From the NCBI RefSeq assembly GCF_030123405.1, contig NZ_CP126110.1, positions 3,658,001-3,722,000 of the forward strand: a DNA stretch of 64,000 bases, given 5' to 3'. Source of the stretch: Neobacillus sp. WH10 (GTDB lineage: Bacteria > Bacillota > Bacilli > Bacillales > Cytobacillaceae). Shown one piece after another: positions 6,958 through 14,673 of this stretch. The notes under the pieces were generated by a model, which saw only the letters and a program-made list of their open reading frames with translations, had not been told where the DNA came from and ran no database searches. Position numbers and translations under genes: made by a program. Within the stretch, counting starts at the first letter, position 1. The number at the start of each line of letters is the position of its first letter.

Positions 6958-7821
6958 ATGAAAAAAATAATGATTCTTCTACTATTATCTTTTGTACTAT
7001 TCTATCCAATTCGCAGCTTTGCTGACATGGCTGAAGGGGATATGATAGTCACATTAGGCGAAAATTTGACAGAAGAACAAAAAAATAACCTATTAGAAGA
7101 AATGGACGCACCGAAAGATGTTCAAATTGTGACCGTATCGAATCAAGAAGAACATCAATATTTAGGGAAATACGTCTCGAAATCACTCATCGGTACAAAG
7201 GCAATCTCATCCTCTTCCGTAACAATTGCTCCAAAGGGTTCAGGGATTACGGTGAAAACAAAGAATATCAACTGGGTTACAGATGAAATGTATGTCAATG
7301 CCTTAATTACAGCTGGCGTTAAAGATGCCAACATCTACATTACTGCCCCGATGTCTGTATCTGGAACTGCAGCCTTAACTGGTATTATTAAAGCATATGA
7401 AATCTCTGCTGATAAGACAATTCCAGAAGAAGTAAAGCAAGCTGCGAATCAAGAGATGGTAGAAACCGCCAAACTGGGAGACTCCATCGGCGATGAGAAT
7501 GCTGCTGCTCTTATAGCTAAAGTAAAAGAAGATATCGCTAAAAATAAGCCGAAAAATGATGAAGAGTTACAGAAAATTATTGAGCAGGCAGCAAAGGATT
7601 TAAATGTCACACTTACTGATGAAGAAATGCAAAGATTAATTGACTTTTTTAATAAACTAAAGGATCTAAACATTGACTGGAACCAAGTAAGTGACCAGCT
7701 TAATAAAGCAAAAGATCAAATATCAAAATATCTTCAATCTGAAGAAGGGCAAGGTTTTTTAGAAAAAATCAAGCAATTTTTCATTTGGCTGATTGATGCC
7801 ATTAAATCCATTTTCTCTTAA
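6958..7821 (+). CDS. ypuA: DUF1002 exported protein YpuA
   Basis: A 287-residue protein with a cleavable signal peptide (MKKIMILLLLSFVLFYPIRSFA). The DUF1002 core follows: GDMIVTLGENLTEEQ, then SSSVTIAPKGSGITVKTKNI, then NALITAGVKDANIYITAP. The C-terminal third is charged helices ending in an amphipathic segment. YpuA is presumably secreted or anchored at the surface; its function is unknown. Its ribosome site AAGGAGG is ideal. The stop codon TAA is the first triplet of repeat A copy 1, so the end of the gene abuts the repeat. It is convergent with lysA. Confidence 0.9.
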   Translation: MKKIMILLLLSFVLFYPIRSFADMAEGDMIVTLGENLTEEQKNNLLEEMDAPKDVQIVTVSNQEEHQYLGKYVSKSLIGTKAISSSSVTIAPKGSGITVKTKNINWVTDEMYVNALITAGVKDANIYITAPMSVSGTAALTGIIKAYEISADKTIPEEVKQAANQEMVETAKLGDSIGDENAAALIAKVKEDIAKNKPKNDEELQKIIEQAAKDLNVTLTDEEMQRLIDFFNKLKDLNIDWNQVSDQLNKAKDQISKYLQSEEGQGFLEKIKQFFIWLIDAIKSIFS

Positions 7822-8003
7822 GAAAAGCGCAAGCGGCCGTTTAACGGCGAATAGACTGGAGCACTTCGACTGAGATAAAGGAAACACGGAGAGCGATAGC
7901 GATCCGATGTTGACTTATCGTAGGAAGAAGAGCGAAGTCTACTAGCCGTTGGGCGCTGGAGCTGGACATTTCTCGAAGTCGAAATTTATACTTTCTATCT
8001 CAT
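7819..8003 (+). repeat. Dispersed repeat A, copy 1
   Basis: It begins TAAGAAAAGCGCAAGCGG at the ypuA stop and ends near GGCGCTGGAGCTGGACATTT and AAGTCGAAATTTATACT. The same ends occur at 8004, 31381-31590 (inverted) and 48010-48158 (inverted). The two ends (GCGCAAGCG and GGCGCTGGAGC) are conserved while the middle varies. The size and style recall the bcr-type repeats of Bacillus; it has no coding capacity. Confidence 0.75.
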
Positions 8004-8118
8004 AAGAAAAGCGCAAGCGGTCGTTTAACGGCGTATAGACTGGAGCACTTTGACTTATCCAAGGAAATAGAGCAAAATACATTAGCCGCTAGGCGCCTGA
8101 GATAGACAACTCTCAATA
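8004..8118 (+). repeat. Dispersed repeat A, copy 2 (shorter)
   Basis: A tandem, diverged and shorter copy: TAAGAAAAGCGCAAGCGG, TCGTTTAACGGCG, TAGACTGGAGCACTTTGACTT, then TTAGCCGCTAGGCGCC. The 3' end has decayed. Together with copy 1 it fills the 361-base gap between ypuA and lysA, which holds nothing else except the lysA terminator. Confidence 0.65.
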
Positions 8119-8151
8119 TCCAATGTTATAAATTCAATATCATTTAAAGTT

Positions 8152-8180
8152 AAAAAGCTGCCGCCTCAGCGACAGCTTTC
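8152..8180 (-). terminator. Terminator after lysA
   Basis: On the minus strand AAAGCTG-CGC-loop-GCG-CAGCTTT forms a stem followed by TTT, directly after the lysA stop. Confidence 0.75.
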
Positions 8181-8182
8181 TT

Positions 8183-9487
8183 CTATTTAAGCGGCAAATC
8201 AAGCCTTACTATGTCTTCATACGATTCTCTTTTTACAACAAGTGTGGCTTTACCTTTTTCAACAAATACAACGGCCGGACGGGGAATCCTGTTATAGTTG
8301 TTTGACATGGAATAACCGTATGCACCAGTGCAAAAGACAGCAAGAATATCCTCTTCTCCTGCTTCCGGAAGCGGTAAATCCCAAATTAACATATCACCCG
8401 ATTCACAGCATTTTCCGGCAATTGATACGGTTTCATTTGCTTTTGCTAAAGGTTTATTCGCAAGAACAGCTTCATATTTTGCCTGGTAAAGTGCAGGCCG
8501 GATATTATCACTCATCCCGCCATCAACAGCTAAATATTTCCTGACTCCTGGAACTTCTTTGGAAGAACCTACCTGGTAAAGGGTAATACCTGCATCACCT
8601 ACAAGCGAACGACCCGGCTCAATCCAAATTTCTGGCATTTTTAATGAGTGCTGCTCTGTTAAATTTTTTACTTCTGTAATAATTTCACTTACATATTGCG
8701 AGGGGGGAATGGGCTCATCTTCTTTTGTATAGCGGATCCCAAACCCTCCGCCTAAATTTAACACCTTTGCTTCGAAGAAAAGCTCATTTTTCCAGAATTC
8801 CATCTTTTCAACAATTTTCTTTGCTGCTAGTAAAAATCCTGTTGTTTCAAAAATTTGGGATCCAATATGGCAATGAAGTCCGAGAACATCAAAATATTCA
8901 AACTGAATCGCGGTTTTTAATGCCTCTTCTGCCTGTCCATTTTGAAGGTCAAAACCAAATTTTGAATCCTCCTGCCCGGTTAAAATATAGTCATGGGTAT
9001 GTGCCTCAATTCCTGGTGTAACCCTTAGTAGGATGCTGATCTTCACATTTTTCTCATTGCAAATGGTTTTTAAAAGTTCCATTTCTGTAAAATTATCAAC
9101 AACAATACAACCGATTCTTTGGTCTAAGGCCATTTCTAATTCTTCTCGACTTTTATTATTTCCATGAAAATGAATTCTTTCTACCGGAAATCCAGCTATA
9201 ATTGCCGTATACAATTCACCACCAGATACGACATCTAGTGACAACCCCTCTTCCTCTGCTAACTGAATCATCGCTACTGTTGAAAATGCTTTACTGGCAT
9301 AAGCGACTTGAGCTTTTACATTTAGGTCATCAAATGTTTGTTTAAAGCCCCGTGCCCTTTCTCTCATTAAGGCTACATCATACACATACAGCGGAGTTCC
9401 AAATTGTTGTGATAATTCAATTGCATCAACCCCGCCTATTTCTAAATTTCCGTTTTTATTTACACCTGTTGACCCATAAAAATACAT
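8183..9487 (-). CDS. lysA: Diaminopimelate decarboxylase
   Basis: A 434-residue PLP enzyme that decarboxylates meso-diaminopimelate to L-lysine, the last step of lysine synthesis. The alanine-racemase-like barrel carries the PLP lysine in AYASKAFST near residue 60. HCHIGSQI and the phosphate-binding NLGGGFGI follow. The C-terminal domain has the active-site CESGD motif (GKCCESGDML). Length is normal for the family. GGAGAGAGGGAAAGGG precedes the ATG. In Bacillus lysA lies just after spoVAF, as here, with a spacer of about 155 bases. Confidence 0.97.
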   Translation of the reverse strand: MYFYGSTGVNKNGNLEIGGVDAIELSQQFGTPLYVYDVALMRERARGFKQTFDDLNVKAQVAYASKAFSTVAMIQLAEEEGLSLDVVSGGELYTAIIAGFPVERIHFHGNNKSREELEMALDQRIGCIVVDNFTEMELLKTICNEKNVKISILLRVTPGIEAHTHDYILTGQEDSKFGFDLQNGQAEEALKTAIQFEYFDVLGLHCHIGSQIFETTGFLLAAKKIVEKMEFWKNELFFEAKVLNLGGGFGIRYTKEDEPIPPSQYVSEIITEVKNLTEQHSLKMPEIWIEPGRSLVGDAGITLYQVGSSKEVPGVRKYLAVDGGMSDNIRPALYQAKYEAVLANKPLAKANETVSIAGKCCESGDMLIWDLPLPEAGEEDILAVFCTGAYGYSMSNNYNRIPRPAVVFVEKGKATLVVKRESYEDIVRLDLPLK

Positions 9488-9642
9488 TCCCTTTCCCTCT
9501 CTCCGTAAACAACTTACTATAGATTATGTAGACAATTATAATAAATAAATAGACAGAATCTCCATAAGATACTGCCTATTTTTATTCCTTTAACCCTTTA
9601 TTTAATTAAAATTACTTTAGCATAACTGTAAAAAAACCGCAA

Positions 9643-11133
9643 TTATTTCTCGTTCGCCTTCGGTGGCTGTCTAAAACGATTTCTAGGGTGTACAATACTT
9701 GGTCTTAATATAGATCCAGGGATTGCCCTGCGGAAGATAATCTGCATAAATCCTTTTGGTTCGAAAGGAAGAAACGGCCAAAAGTATGGTGCATTAAGTG
9801 CACGCAAGTTAACAATAAATAAAAACAAGATGGTAATTCCAATGACGAAGCCGGGCGTATGAAAAATGGCTACCAAAATCGTTAGTGCCATTCTGGCAAT
9901 TTTATTTGCCACACCTAACTCATAGCTCGGAGTCGTAAATGTGCCGATCCCTGCCAAAGCAACATAAAGGATCACCTCAGGAACAAATAGACCAACGTCA
10001 ATCGCAATCTGTCCAATCATTACTGCCGCAATTAAGCCCATTGCCGTTGATAATGGTGTCGGGGTATGAATGGCAGCCATCCTCAAAAATTCAATACCAA
10101 AATCCGCTAATATTAATTGAATGACAACGGGAATATTGGTTTGTTCATTCGGTCCAATGAATGAAATTTTTTCAGGTAATAGGGACGGTTCCAATACGAA
10201 CAGCAACCATAATGGAAGTAATACAAGGGATGCTAAGACACCTAAAAACCGAGTCCAACGCACAAAAGTCCCCATTGCAGGTGATTCCCTAAATTCTTCA
10301 GCATGCTGTACATGATGAAAGTAGGTTGTCGGGGTAATAATTACGCTTGGAGAAGTATCACAATAAATAATGATATGACCTTCTAATAAATGAGCAGCAG
10401 CGACATCCGCTCTTTCCGTATATCTTACTAACGGAAAAGGATTCCACCCCTGTTTAACGATAAACTCTTCAATTGTTTTATCTGCCATCGGAATACCGTC
10501 AACATGGATAGCTTTTATTTCTTTTCTAAGAATATTAAGTAAGTCAGCATCTGCCACATCCTCTAAATAGCCTAATGCTACATCTGTTTTCGAACGCTCG
10601 CCAACTTTATACATTTCAAAGCGAAGTCGTTCGTCACGGATTCTCCTTCTTGTCAAAGCTGTATTGAGAATAATATTTTCAACAAATCCGTCACGTGATC
10701 CTCTAACTACTCTTTCTGTATCAGGCTCTTGAGGGGCCCTCCCGGGATAACTCCTTACATCAATTACAAGGGCTGTATTTTGCCCTTCTATCACAACAGC
10801 AATTAATCCAGATAGAACCTGATCAACAATTTTATCAAGCGTTTTAACCTGTTCAACCGATTGGTTAACAAGTCTATTTTCAATAATCTTAAATATGTCC
10901 GTTGATAATTTTTCATGATCATTGATTTCAACTAACTCTTCAATTAACTCTATAATAAAACGTGTATCGCATAACCCATTTACATAATAGATATGGACAT
11001 CTTTTTTTAGAATTTTTAACTTTCTGACCCCAAAATCAAAACTAACCCCGAGCCCCACACGCTGTTTCATATAATTTTCAATTTCATGCACTGATTCCGG
11101 GATTGGCCATTTTTGCTCGTTACTTCTTGCCAT
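9643..11133 (-). CDS. spoVAF: Spore germination-type protein SpoVAF
   Basis: A 496-residue inner-membrane protein of the GerA A-subunit family, known to help germination in Bacillus spores. The N-terminal soluble part contains FDFGVRKLKIL and PGRAPQEPDTERVVRGSR. The C-terminal half has several hydrophobic segments (FLGVLASLVLLPLWLLFVLE, MGLIAAVMIGQIAIDVGLF, MALTILVAIFHTPGFVIGI). I start it at the ATG at 11133 behind AAAGGAGTGG; a TTG further upstream has no ribosome site. It overlaps spoVAE by 14 bases, so it is translationally coupled at the end of the spoVA operon. Confidence 0.95.
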   Translation of the reverse strand: MARSNEQKWPIPESVHEIENYMKQRVGLGVSFDFGVRKLKILKKDVHIYYVNGLCDTRFIIELIEELVEINDHEKLSTDIFKIIENRLVNQSVEQVKTLDKIVDQVLSGLIAVVIEGQNTALVIDVRSYPGRAPQEPDTERVVRGSRDGFVENIILNTALTRRRIRDERLRFEMYKVGERSKTDVALGYLEDVADADLLNILRKEIKAIHVDGIPMADKTIEEFIVKQGWNPFPLVRYTERADVAAAHLLEGHIIIYCDTSPSVIITPTTYFHHVQHAEEFRESPAMGTFVRWTRFLGVLASLVLLPLWLLFVLEPSLLPEKISFIGPNEQTNIPVVIQLILADFGIEFLRMAAIHTPTPLSTAMGLIAAVMIGQIAIDVGLFVPEVILYVALAGIGTFTTPSYELGVANKIARMALTILVAIFHTPGFVIGITILFLFIVNLRALNAPYFWPFLPFEPKGFMQIIFRRAIPGSILRPSIVHPRNRFRQPPKANEK

Positions 11134-11695
11134 AAAAGCCACTCCTTTCAAGAATTAATTCCACTGCTTTTTTCGTGATCGGCGAACCAAGTTTGTAAGA
11201 ATCGAGTCTTGCCATTTTGCCAATATCACCAACACCCACTATAATAGGCACATCCAAATCATCAAGACAATAAACGGTATCTCCATTTATTCTCCCGATT
11301 TCAAGTTCTGGAATACCAAATTTATCTACTCCATAGGGCGTTAACTCTCCATCACGATCGATGCTTATATCAACCCTTGTCCATTCCTCATGTCTAGATT
11401 TTGCGGCAACTGCAATAACCCCTAGAATTTCGATGTCTTTATGTAAAGCAACATATTTCAATGCGGATTCACCCGCCCCTTCACCTACTATGCCGCTATC
11501 ATCAAACATTACTAATACCGGATCGTGTTGGGCTTTTTTTATTAAATTGACAATTTCTGGACCTGTTAATGTTGAAGGATTTCCATGAGAACTGGAAATA
11601 CATCGTCCACCAATCTCTTGAGCAACATGCTCAACAGCTCTTTTTGCATATTCATCACCGTCAGTAACTAAAATAACACGCCTCCGAATACTCAT
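11120..11695 (-). CDS. spoVAEA: Stage V sporulation protein AE (SpoVAEa type)
   Basis: A 191-residue soluble protein beginning RRRVILVTDGDEYAKRAVEH, which marks SpoVAEa of the spoVA operon. The operon handles Ca-dipicolinate uptake and release in spores; the precise job of AEa is unclear. Other landmarks are DPVLVMFDDSGIVGEGAGE and VPIIVGVGDIGKM. I choose the ATG at 11695, which follows AAGGGA, over the one at 11713. It ends inside spoVAF. The genes that normally precede it (spoVAC, spoVAD, spoVAEb) are missing: only 131 bases separate it from spoVAB. Confidence 0.85.
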   Translation of the reverse strand: MSIRRRVILVTDGDEYAKRAVEHVAQEIGGRCISSSHGNPSTLTGPEIVNLIKKAQHDPVLVMFDDSGIVGEGAGESALKYVALHKDIEILGVIAVAAKSRHEEWTRVDISIDRDGELTPYGVDKFGIPELEIGRINGDTVYCLDDLDVPIIVGVGDIGKMARLDSYKLGSPITKKAVELILERSGFYGKK

Positions 11696-11743
11696 ACTTT
11701 GATGTCCCTTCATTTAAAAAAAGTAAACGCCATAATAAGCTGG

Positions 11744-11826
11744 TATCCTTGAAAACCAAAGATTCTTAATTATGGAACGCTTCGCTTCGAAGCTTATCCT
11801 GGTGGAGCTGAACTGTTTTCAAGGTA
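11744..11826 (-). repeat. Inverted-repeat element between spoVAB and spoVAEa
   Basis: Arms TATCCTTGAAAAC (11744-11756) and GTTTTCAAGGTA (11815-11826) enclose about 58 bases, including a smaller palindrome CTTCGCTTCGAAGC. One arm touches the spoVAB stop codon. It lies exactly where spoVAC-D-Eb would be expected. It could be an intra-operon hairpin or a deletion scar. Confidence 0.5.
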
Positions 11827-12252
11827 TTAATGATGAACAAAATAAAGCCATTGAAAAATGGCACCAAATATTTTCCCAAATACAATTGCCATGATTAAGA
11901 TAATAATTTGTCCATCTAAGCGAATCCTTTTTACGAGAATCGGCAGGACATTTAGGACCTCAGTTAGGGCTGCAGCTAACATTCCAATAAATATTCCACC
12001 GGTAATACCTAATGGAATCAAAAAATAGGATGATATATATAATGTTGGATCCCTAAGACTCGCTAATACCCCAGTCAGCGCCCCTATCACAACTGCCCAT
12101 TCATACTGGTGAATCATTTTCATTGTTTTACTAAGTTGTGTCAGCCTTGGAATCACTCCAAGTACGGTAAGGAATGCAACAAAACCAGAACCTACGGCCA
12201 ATCCACTTGATAATCCTACAAATAGGACTGCCAAAATTTTAATCGTCGTCAT
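11827..12252 (-). CDS. spoVAB: Stage V sporulation protein AB
   Basis: A 141-residue integral membrane protein with about four hydrophobic helices: ILAVLFVGLSSGLAVGSGFV, WAVVIGALTGVLASL, GITGGIFIGMLAAALTEVL and IIILIMAIVFGKIFGAIF. This matches SpoVAB, part of the dipicolinate channel genes made in the forespore. It overlaps the end of spoVAA by 14 bases. Confidence 0.92.
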   Translation of the reverse strand: MTTIKILAVLFVGLSSGLAVGSGFVAFLTVLGVIPRLTQLSKTMKMIHQYEWAVVIGALTGVLASLRDPTLYISSYFLIPLGITGGIFIGMLAAALTEVLNVLPILVKRIRLDGQIIILIMAIVFGKIFGAIFQWLYFVHH

Positions 12253-12862
12253 TAATTCGTTTCATACTTTCTTTGTTTTCATGGATTATGACATAATTAT
12301 CTAAATCTAGCTGATAATTAAACATTTCTACTTCAAGTGGACTGGGTTCTTCATTGATCCGTTTCTTAAATACATGATTAAAAAATAGAATCATCCCTAG
12401 ACCCAAACCAATAGAATAGGGAATTTGAAACAATAATGGCTTTGCATCTTTCTTACCCGTTATAATTGTATAAATTTTTTCATGGACACTTTTCATACTG
12501 ACATCATCATGAAAATTCATAATCGCCATAGCTGAACCGAAAAATAACAGAAACCAAATTAACAGAAAAAAAGGAATGGAAACCCCCTTTTTTTTAAAGG
12601 TTACTTCTATAATGGTTTGTGCAGGACCAATGGTTTGAACTTCACAATCCTCAAAAGTATCTGTAATCAAATTGATAACTCTCATCACATCAATGACCAC
12701 TATATTCCGATCTTTTAGGGTTAATTGATGAACCATCATTGTTTTGATATTTGAGAGAACAGATTCTGGAGCAATGATTTGGGCAACATCCTTTAACAAA
12801 ACTTTTTCTTCCGGTTCTGCTTGGACACGATTCCGCATGCGGATGTAGATGGTCTTTTCCAA
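12239..12862 (-). CDS. spoVAA: Stage V sporulation protein AA
   Basis: A 207-residue protein with a soluble N-terminal domain (YIRMRNRVQAEPEEKVLLKD) and two membrane helices (FFLLIWFLLFFGSAMAIM and YSIGLGLGMILFFNHVF). It fits SpoVAA, the first gene of the spoVA operon. I start it at the TTG at 12862 because the protein then begins MEKTIYIRMRNRV, like the family. An in-frame GTG at 12880 is the alternative. A sigma-G type promoter lies just upstream. Confidence 0.9.
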   Translation of the reverse strand: MEKTIYIRMRNRVQAEPEEKVLLKDVAQIIAPESVLSNIKTMMVHQLTLKDRNIVVIDVMRVINLITDTFEDCEVQTIGPAQTIIEVTFKKKGVSIPFFLLIWFLLFFGSAMAIMNFHDDVSMKSVHEKIYTIITGKKDAKPLLFQIPYSIGLGLGMILFFNHVFKKRINEEPSPLEVEMFNYQLDLDNYVIIHENKESMKRINDDD

Positions 12863-12899
12863 AACATTCACTTCCCACACAATGATTTCCTTGTATATG

Positions 12900-12929
12900 T
12901 AGTATGGATAATAAGCTGTTTTTTCATGT
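12900..12929 (-). promoter_or_regulatory. Sigma-G type promoter of the spoVA operon
   Basis: On the minus strand ACATG, an 18-base spacer and CATACTA fit the forespore sigma-G pattern (about gHATR, 17-18, cATnHTA). It lies 38 bases before the spoVAA start, between it and the sigF terminator. Known biology of spoVA agrees. Confidence 0.65.
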
Positions 12930-12951
12930 ATAAAAGTGCTAAGGTAGACGA

Positions 12952-12986
12952 AACAAAAAACCGTATGGATTAGAGATCCATACGGT
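12952..12986 (-). terminator. Terminator at the end of sigF
   Basis: A perfect 11-bp stem ACCGTATGGAT/ATCCATACGGT overlaps the sigF stop codon and is followed on the minus strand by TTTTTT. It separates the spoIIA operon from spoVA. Confidence 0.85.
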
Positions 12987-13728
12987 CTTTCATTTGCTGT
13001 AATATCTTTTTTTCCAGTCTAGAAACCTGAACTTGAGAAATCCCCAACCTAAGGGCAACTTCTGACTGTGTTTGATCCTTATAATATCTTAAATAAACGA
13101 TTAATCTTTCCCGTTCATCCAATTCAAGGATAGCTTCTTTTAACGCAATTTTATCAAACCATTTTCCTTCATTACCGTCATCAATTTGATCTAATAATGT
13201 AATCGGATCCCCATCGTTTTCATAAACTGTTTCATGAATAGATGAAGGTGTCCTGCTTGCTTCTTGAGCAAGGATCACGTCTTCCGGCGATAGTTCTAGA
13301 TGTGCAGAAATTTCGGTAACAGTTGGTATTCTTCCTAGTGTCTTCGATAATTCATCCTTTGCTTTTCGGATTCTGTTCCCCATTTCCTTCAGTGATCTGC
13401 TCACCTTCACTGTCCCATCATCGCGGATAAATCGTTGGATTTCACCAATGATCATTGGTACAGCATATGTGGAGAACTTAACATCATAGGAAAGGTCAAA
13501 CTTATCAACTGATTTTAATAATCCTATGCAACCTATTTGGAACAAGTCATCAGGGTCATAGCCCCTATTAAGAAACCGTTGCACAACAGACCAGACGAGA
13601 CGCATGTTTTTTTCAACGATTAAATCTCTAGCTTCTTGGTCTCCTTCTTGGCTCTTTTTAATGAGCTCTTTCACTTCATGATCCTTTAAATACGTTTGAC
13701 TTTTATCGTTCTTGACCTCCACATCCAT
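12970..13728 (-). CDS. sigF: RNA polymerase sigma-F factor
   Basis: Sigma-F (252 residues) is the first forespore-specific sigma factor. Region 2 is RLVWSVVQRFLNRGY, DDLFQIGCIGLLKSVDKFD and FSTYAVPMIIGEIQRFIRDD. Region 3 is KVSRSLKEMGNRIRKAKDEL, and region 4 is YYKDQTQSEVALRLGISQVQ with its helix-turn-helix. Sequence is nearly that of B. subtilis. The ATG at 13728 follows AAGGAG; an upstream in-frame TTG is unlikely. It is held inactive by SpoIIAB, encoded 12 bases upstream in the same operon. Confidence 0.98.
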   Translation of the reverse strand: MDVEVKNDKSQTYLKDHEVKELIKKSQEGDQEARDLIVEKNMRLVWSVVQRFLNRGYDPDDLFQIGCIGLLKSVDKFDLSYDVKFSTYAVPMIIGEIQRFIRDDGTVKVSRSLKEMGNRIRKAKDELSKTLGRIPTVTEISAHLELSPEDVILAQEASRTPSSIHETVYENDGDPITLLDQIDDGNEGKWFDKIALKEAILELDERERLIVYLRYYKDQTQSEVALRLGISQVQVSRLEKKILQQMKDRMDL

Positions 13729-13740
13729 CGGCAAGTCTCC

Positions 13741-14181
13741 TTAATTGCAAAGCATTTTGCGCAATTTTAAATGCTTCCGTAATCTAACCTCGGTTCCTCG
13801 ACCTGGCTGTGAATGAACCTCTACCTCATCCATGAAATTTTCCATGATGGTGAATCCCATACCGGATCGTTCTAGATCCGGCTTCGTTGTAAATAATGGC
13901 TGACGAGCTTCCTCCACATCTACAATTCCTAAACCAACATCCTTAATGGTCATATCAATCAAACTGTCCTCAATGGAAACATGAATGTATACAATTCCAT
14001 TTGGATCATTTTCATAACCATGAATAATCGCATTGGTTACAGCTTCTGATACGACTGTTTTAATCTCTGTCAACTCATCCATTGTTGGATCAAGCTGGGC
14101 AATAAAGGCTGCAACGGTTACACGTGCAAATGACTCATTTTGACTTAAAGCACTGAATTGAAGGTTCATCTCATTCTTCAT
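13741..14181 (-). CDS. spoIIAB: Anti-sigma-F factor, serine kinase SpoIIAB
   Basis: A 146-residue GHKL-type kinase that binds sigma-F, and phosphorylates SpoIIAA when ATP is available. The ATP-binding boxes are EAVTNAIIHGYEND (N box), KDVGLGIVDVEEA (G1) and ERSGMGFTIMENFMDEVEV (G2). Its ATG follows the spoIIAA stop directly (TGAATG) with GGGGGTGG upstream, so it is translationally coupled. Confidence 0.97.
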   Translation of the reverse strand: MKNEMNLQFSALSQNESFARVTVAAFIAQLDPTMDELTEIKTVVSEAVTNAIIHGYENDPNGIVYIHVSIEDSLIDMTIKDVGLGIVDVEEARQPLFTTKPDLERSGMGFTIMENFMDEVEVHSQPGRGTEVRLRKHLKLRKMLCN

Positions 14182-14532
14182 TCAGGCCACCCCCAATCTA
14201 TGCAATGCAAATTCCTCAGTCGGTTCCATTTTGATGATCTTAAATAAACCAGACATATCGAATAATCTTTGTATTGCAGGGGAAATTGCACAAACGACCA
14301 TTTCTCCGTGCACCTGTTTTATTTGTTTGTATCTTCCTAAGATAACCCCTAATCCAGAGCTATCCATGAAGGATAATTGTTCTAGATTTAAGACAATATG
14401 ACGTATATCGTTTTTTTCGATCATTGCTATCGCCTGCTCGCGAAGTTCATCCGCTGTATGGTGATCTAATTCACCACTTAAGCGAATACATAAAACTGCG
14501 TGTTTTATTTCCATTTCAATGGTAAGACTCAC
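14182..14532 (-). CDS. spoIIAA: Anti-anti-sigma-F factor SpoIIAA
   Basis: A 116-residue STAS-domain protein. When unphosphorylated it removes SpoIIAB from sigma-F and so starts forespore gene expression. The phosphorylated serine is in SFMDSSGLGVILGRYK near residue 57, and SGELDHHTADEL marks the N-terminal strand. The GTG start at 14532, right behind AAGGAGG, gives the family N-terminus MSLTIEM; the upstream ATG would add 16 unrelated residues. First gene of the spoIIA operon here. Confidence 0.97.
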   Translation of the reverse strand: MSLTIEMEIKHAVLCIRLSGELDHHTADELREQAIAMIEKNDIRHIVLNLEQLSFMDSSGLGVILGRYKQIKQVHGEMVVCAISPAIQRLFDMSGLFKIIKMEPTEEFALHRLGVA

Positions 14533-14567
14533 TATCCCCGGCCTCCTTAATCTGGTATAGTGAGTCA

Positions 14568-14596
14568 ATTCGCTTCCCAAACGATAATATCCTTCT
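14568..14596 (-). promoter_or_regulatory. Sigma-H promoter of the spoIIA operon
   Basis: On the minus strand GAAGGATAT, 12 bases and AGCGAAT match the sigma-H consensus (RnAGGAwWW, 11-12, RnnGAAT). It is 36 bases before the spoIIAA GTG, where B. subtilis has its sigma-H/Spo0A-dependent spoIIA promoter. Confidence 0.7.
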
Positions 14597-14673
14597 ATAA
14601 ATACAAAACTAGTTTAAATTCGCTAAAATTAGTAATGTACTTTGAAGTTTCGACATTAACGCATTTTGGCTGA

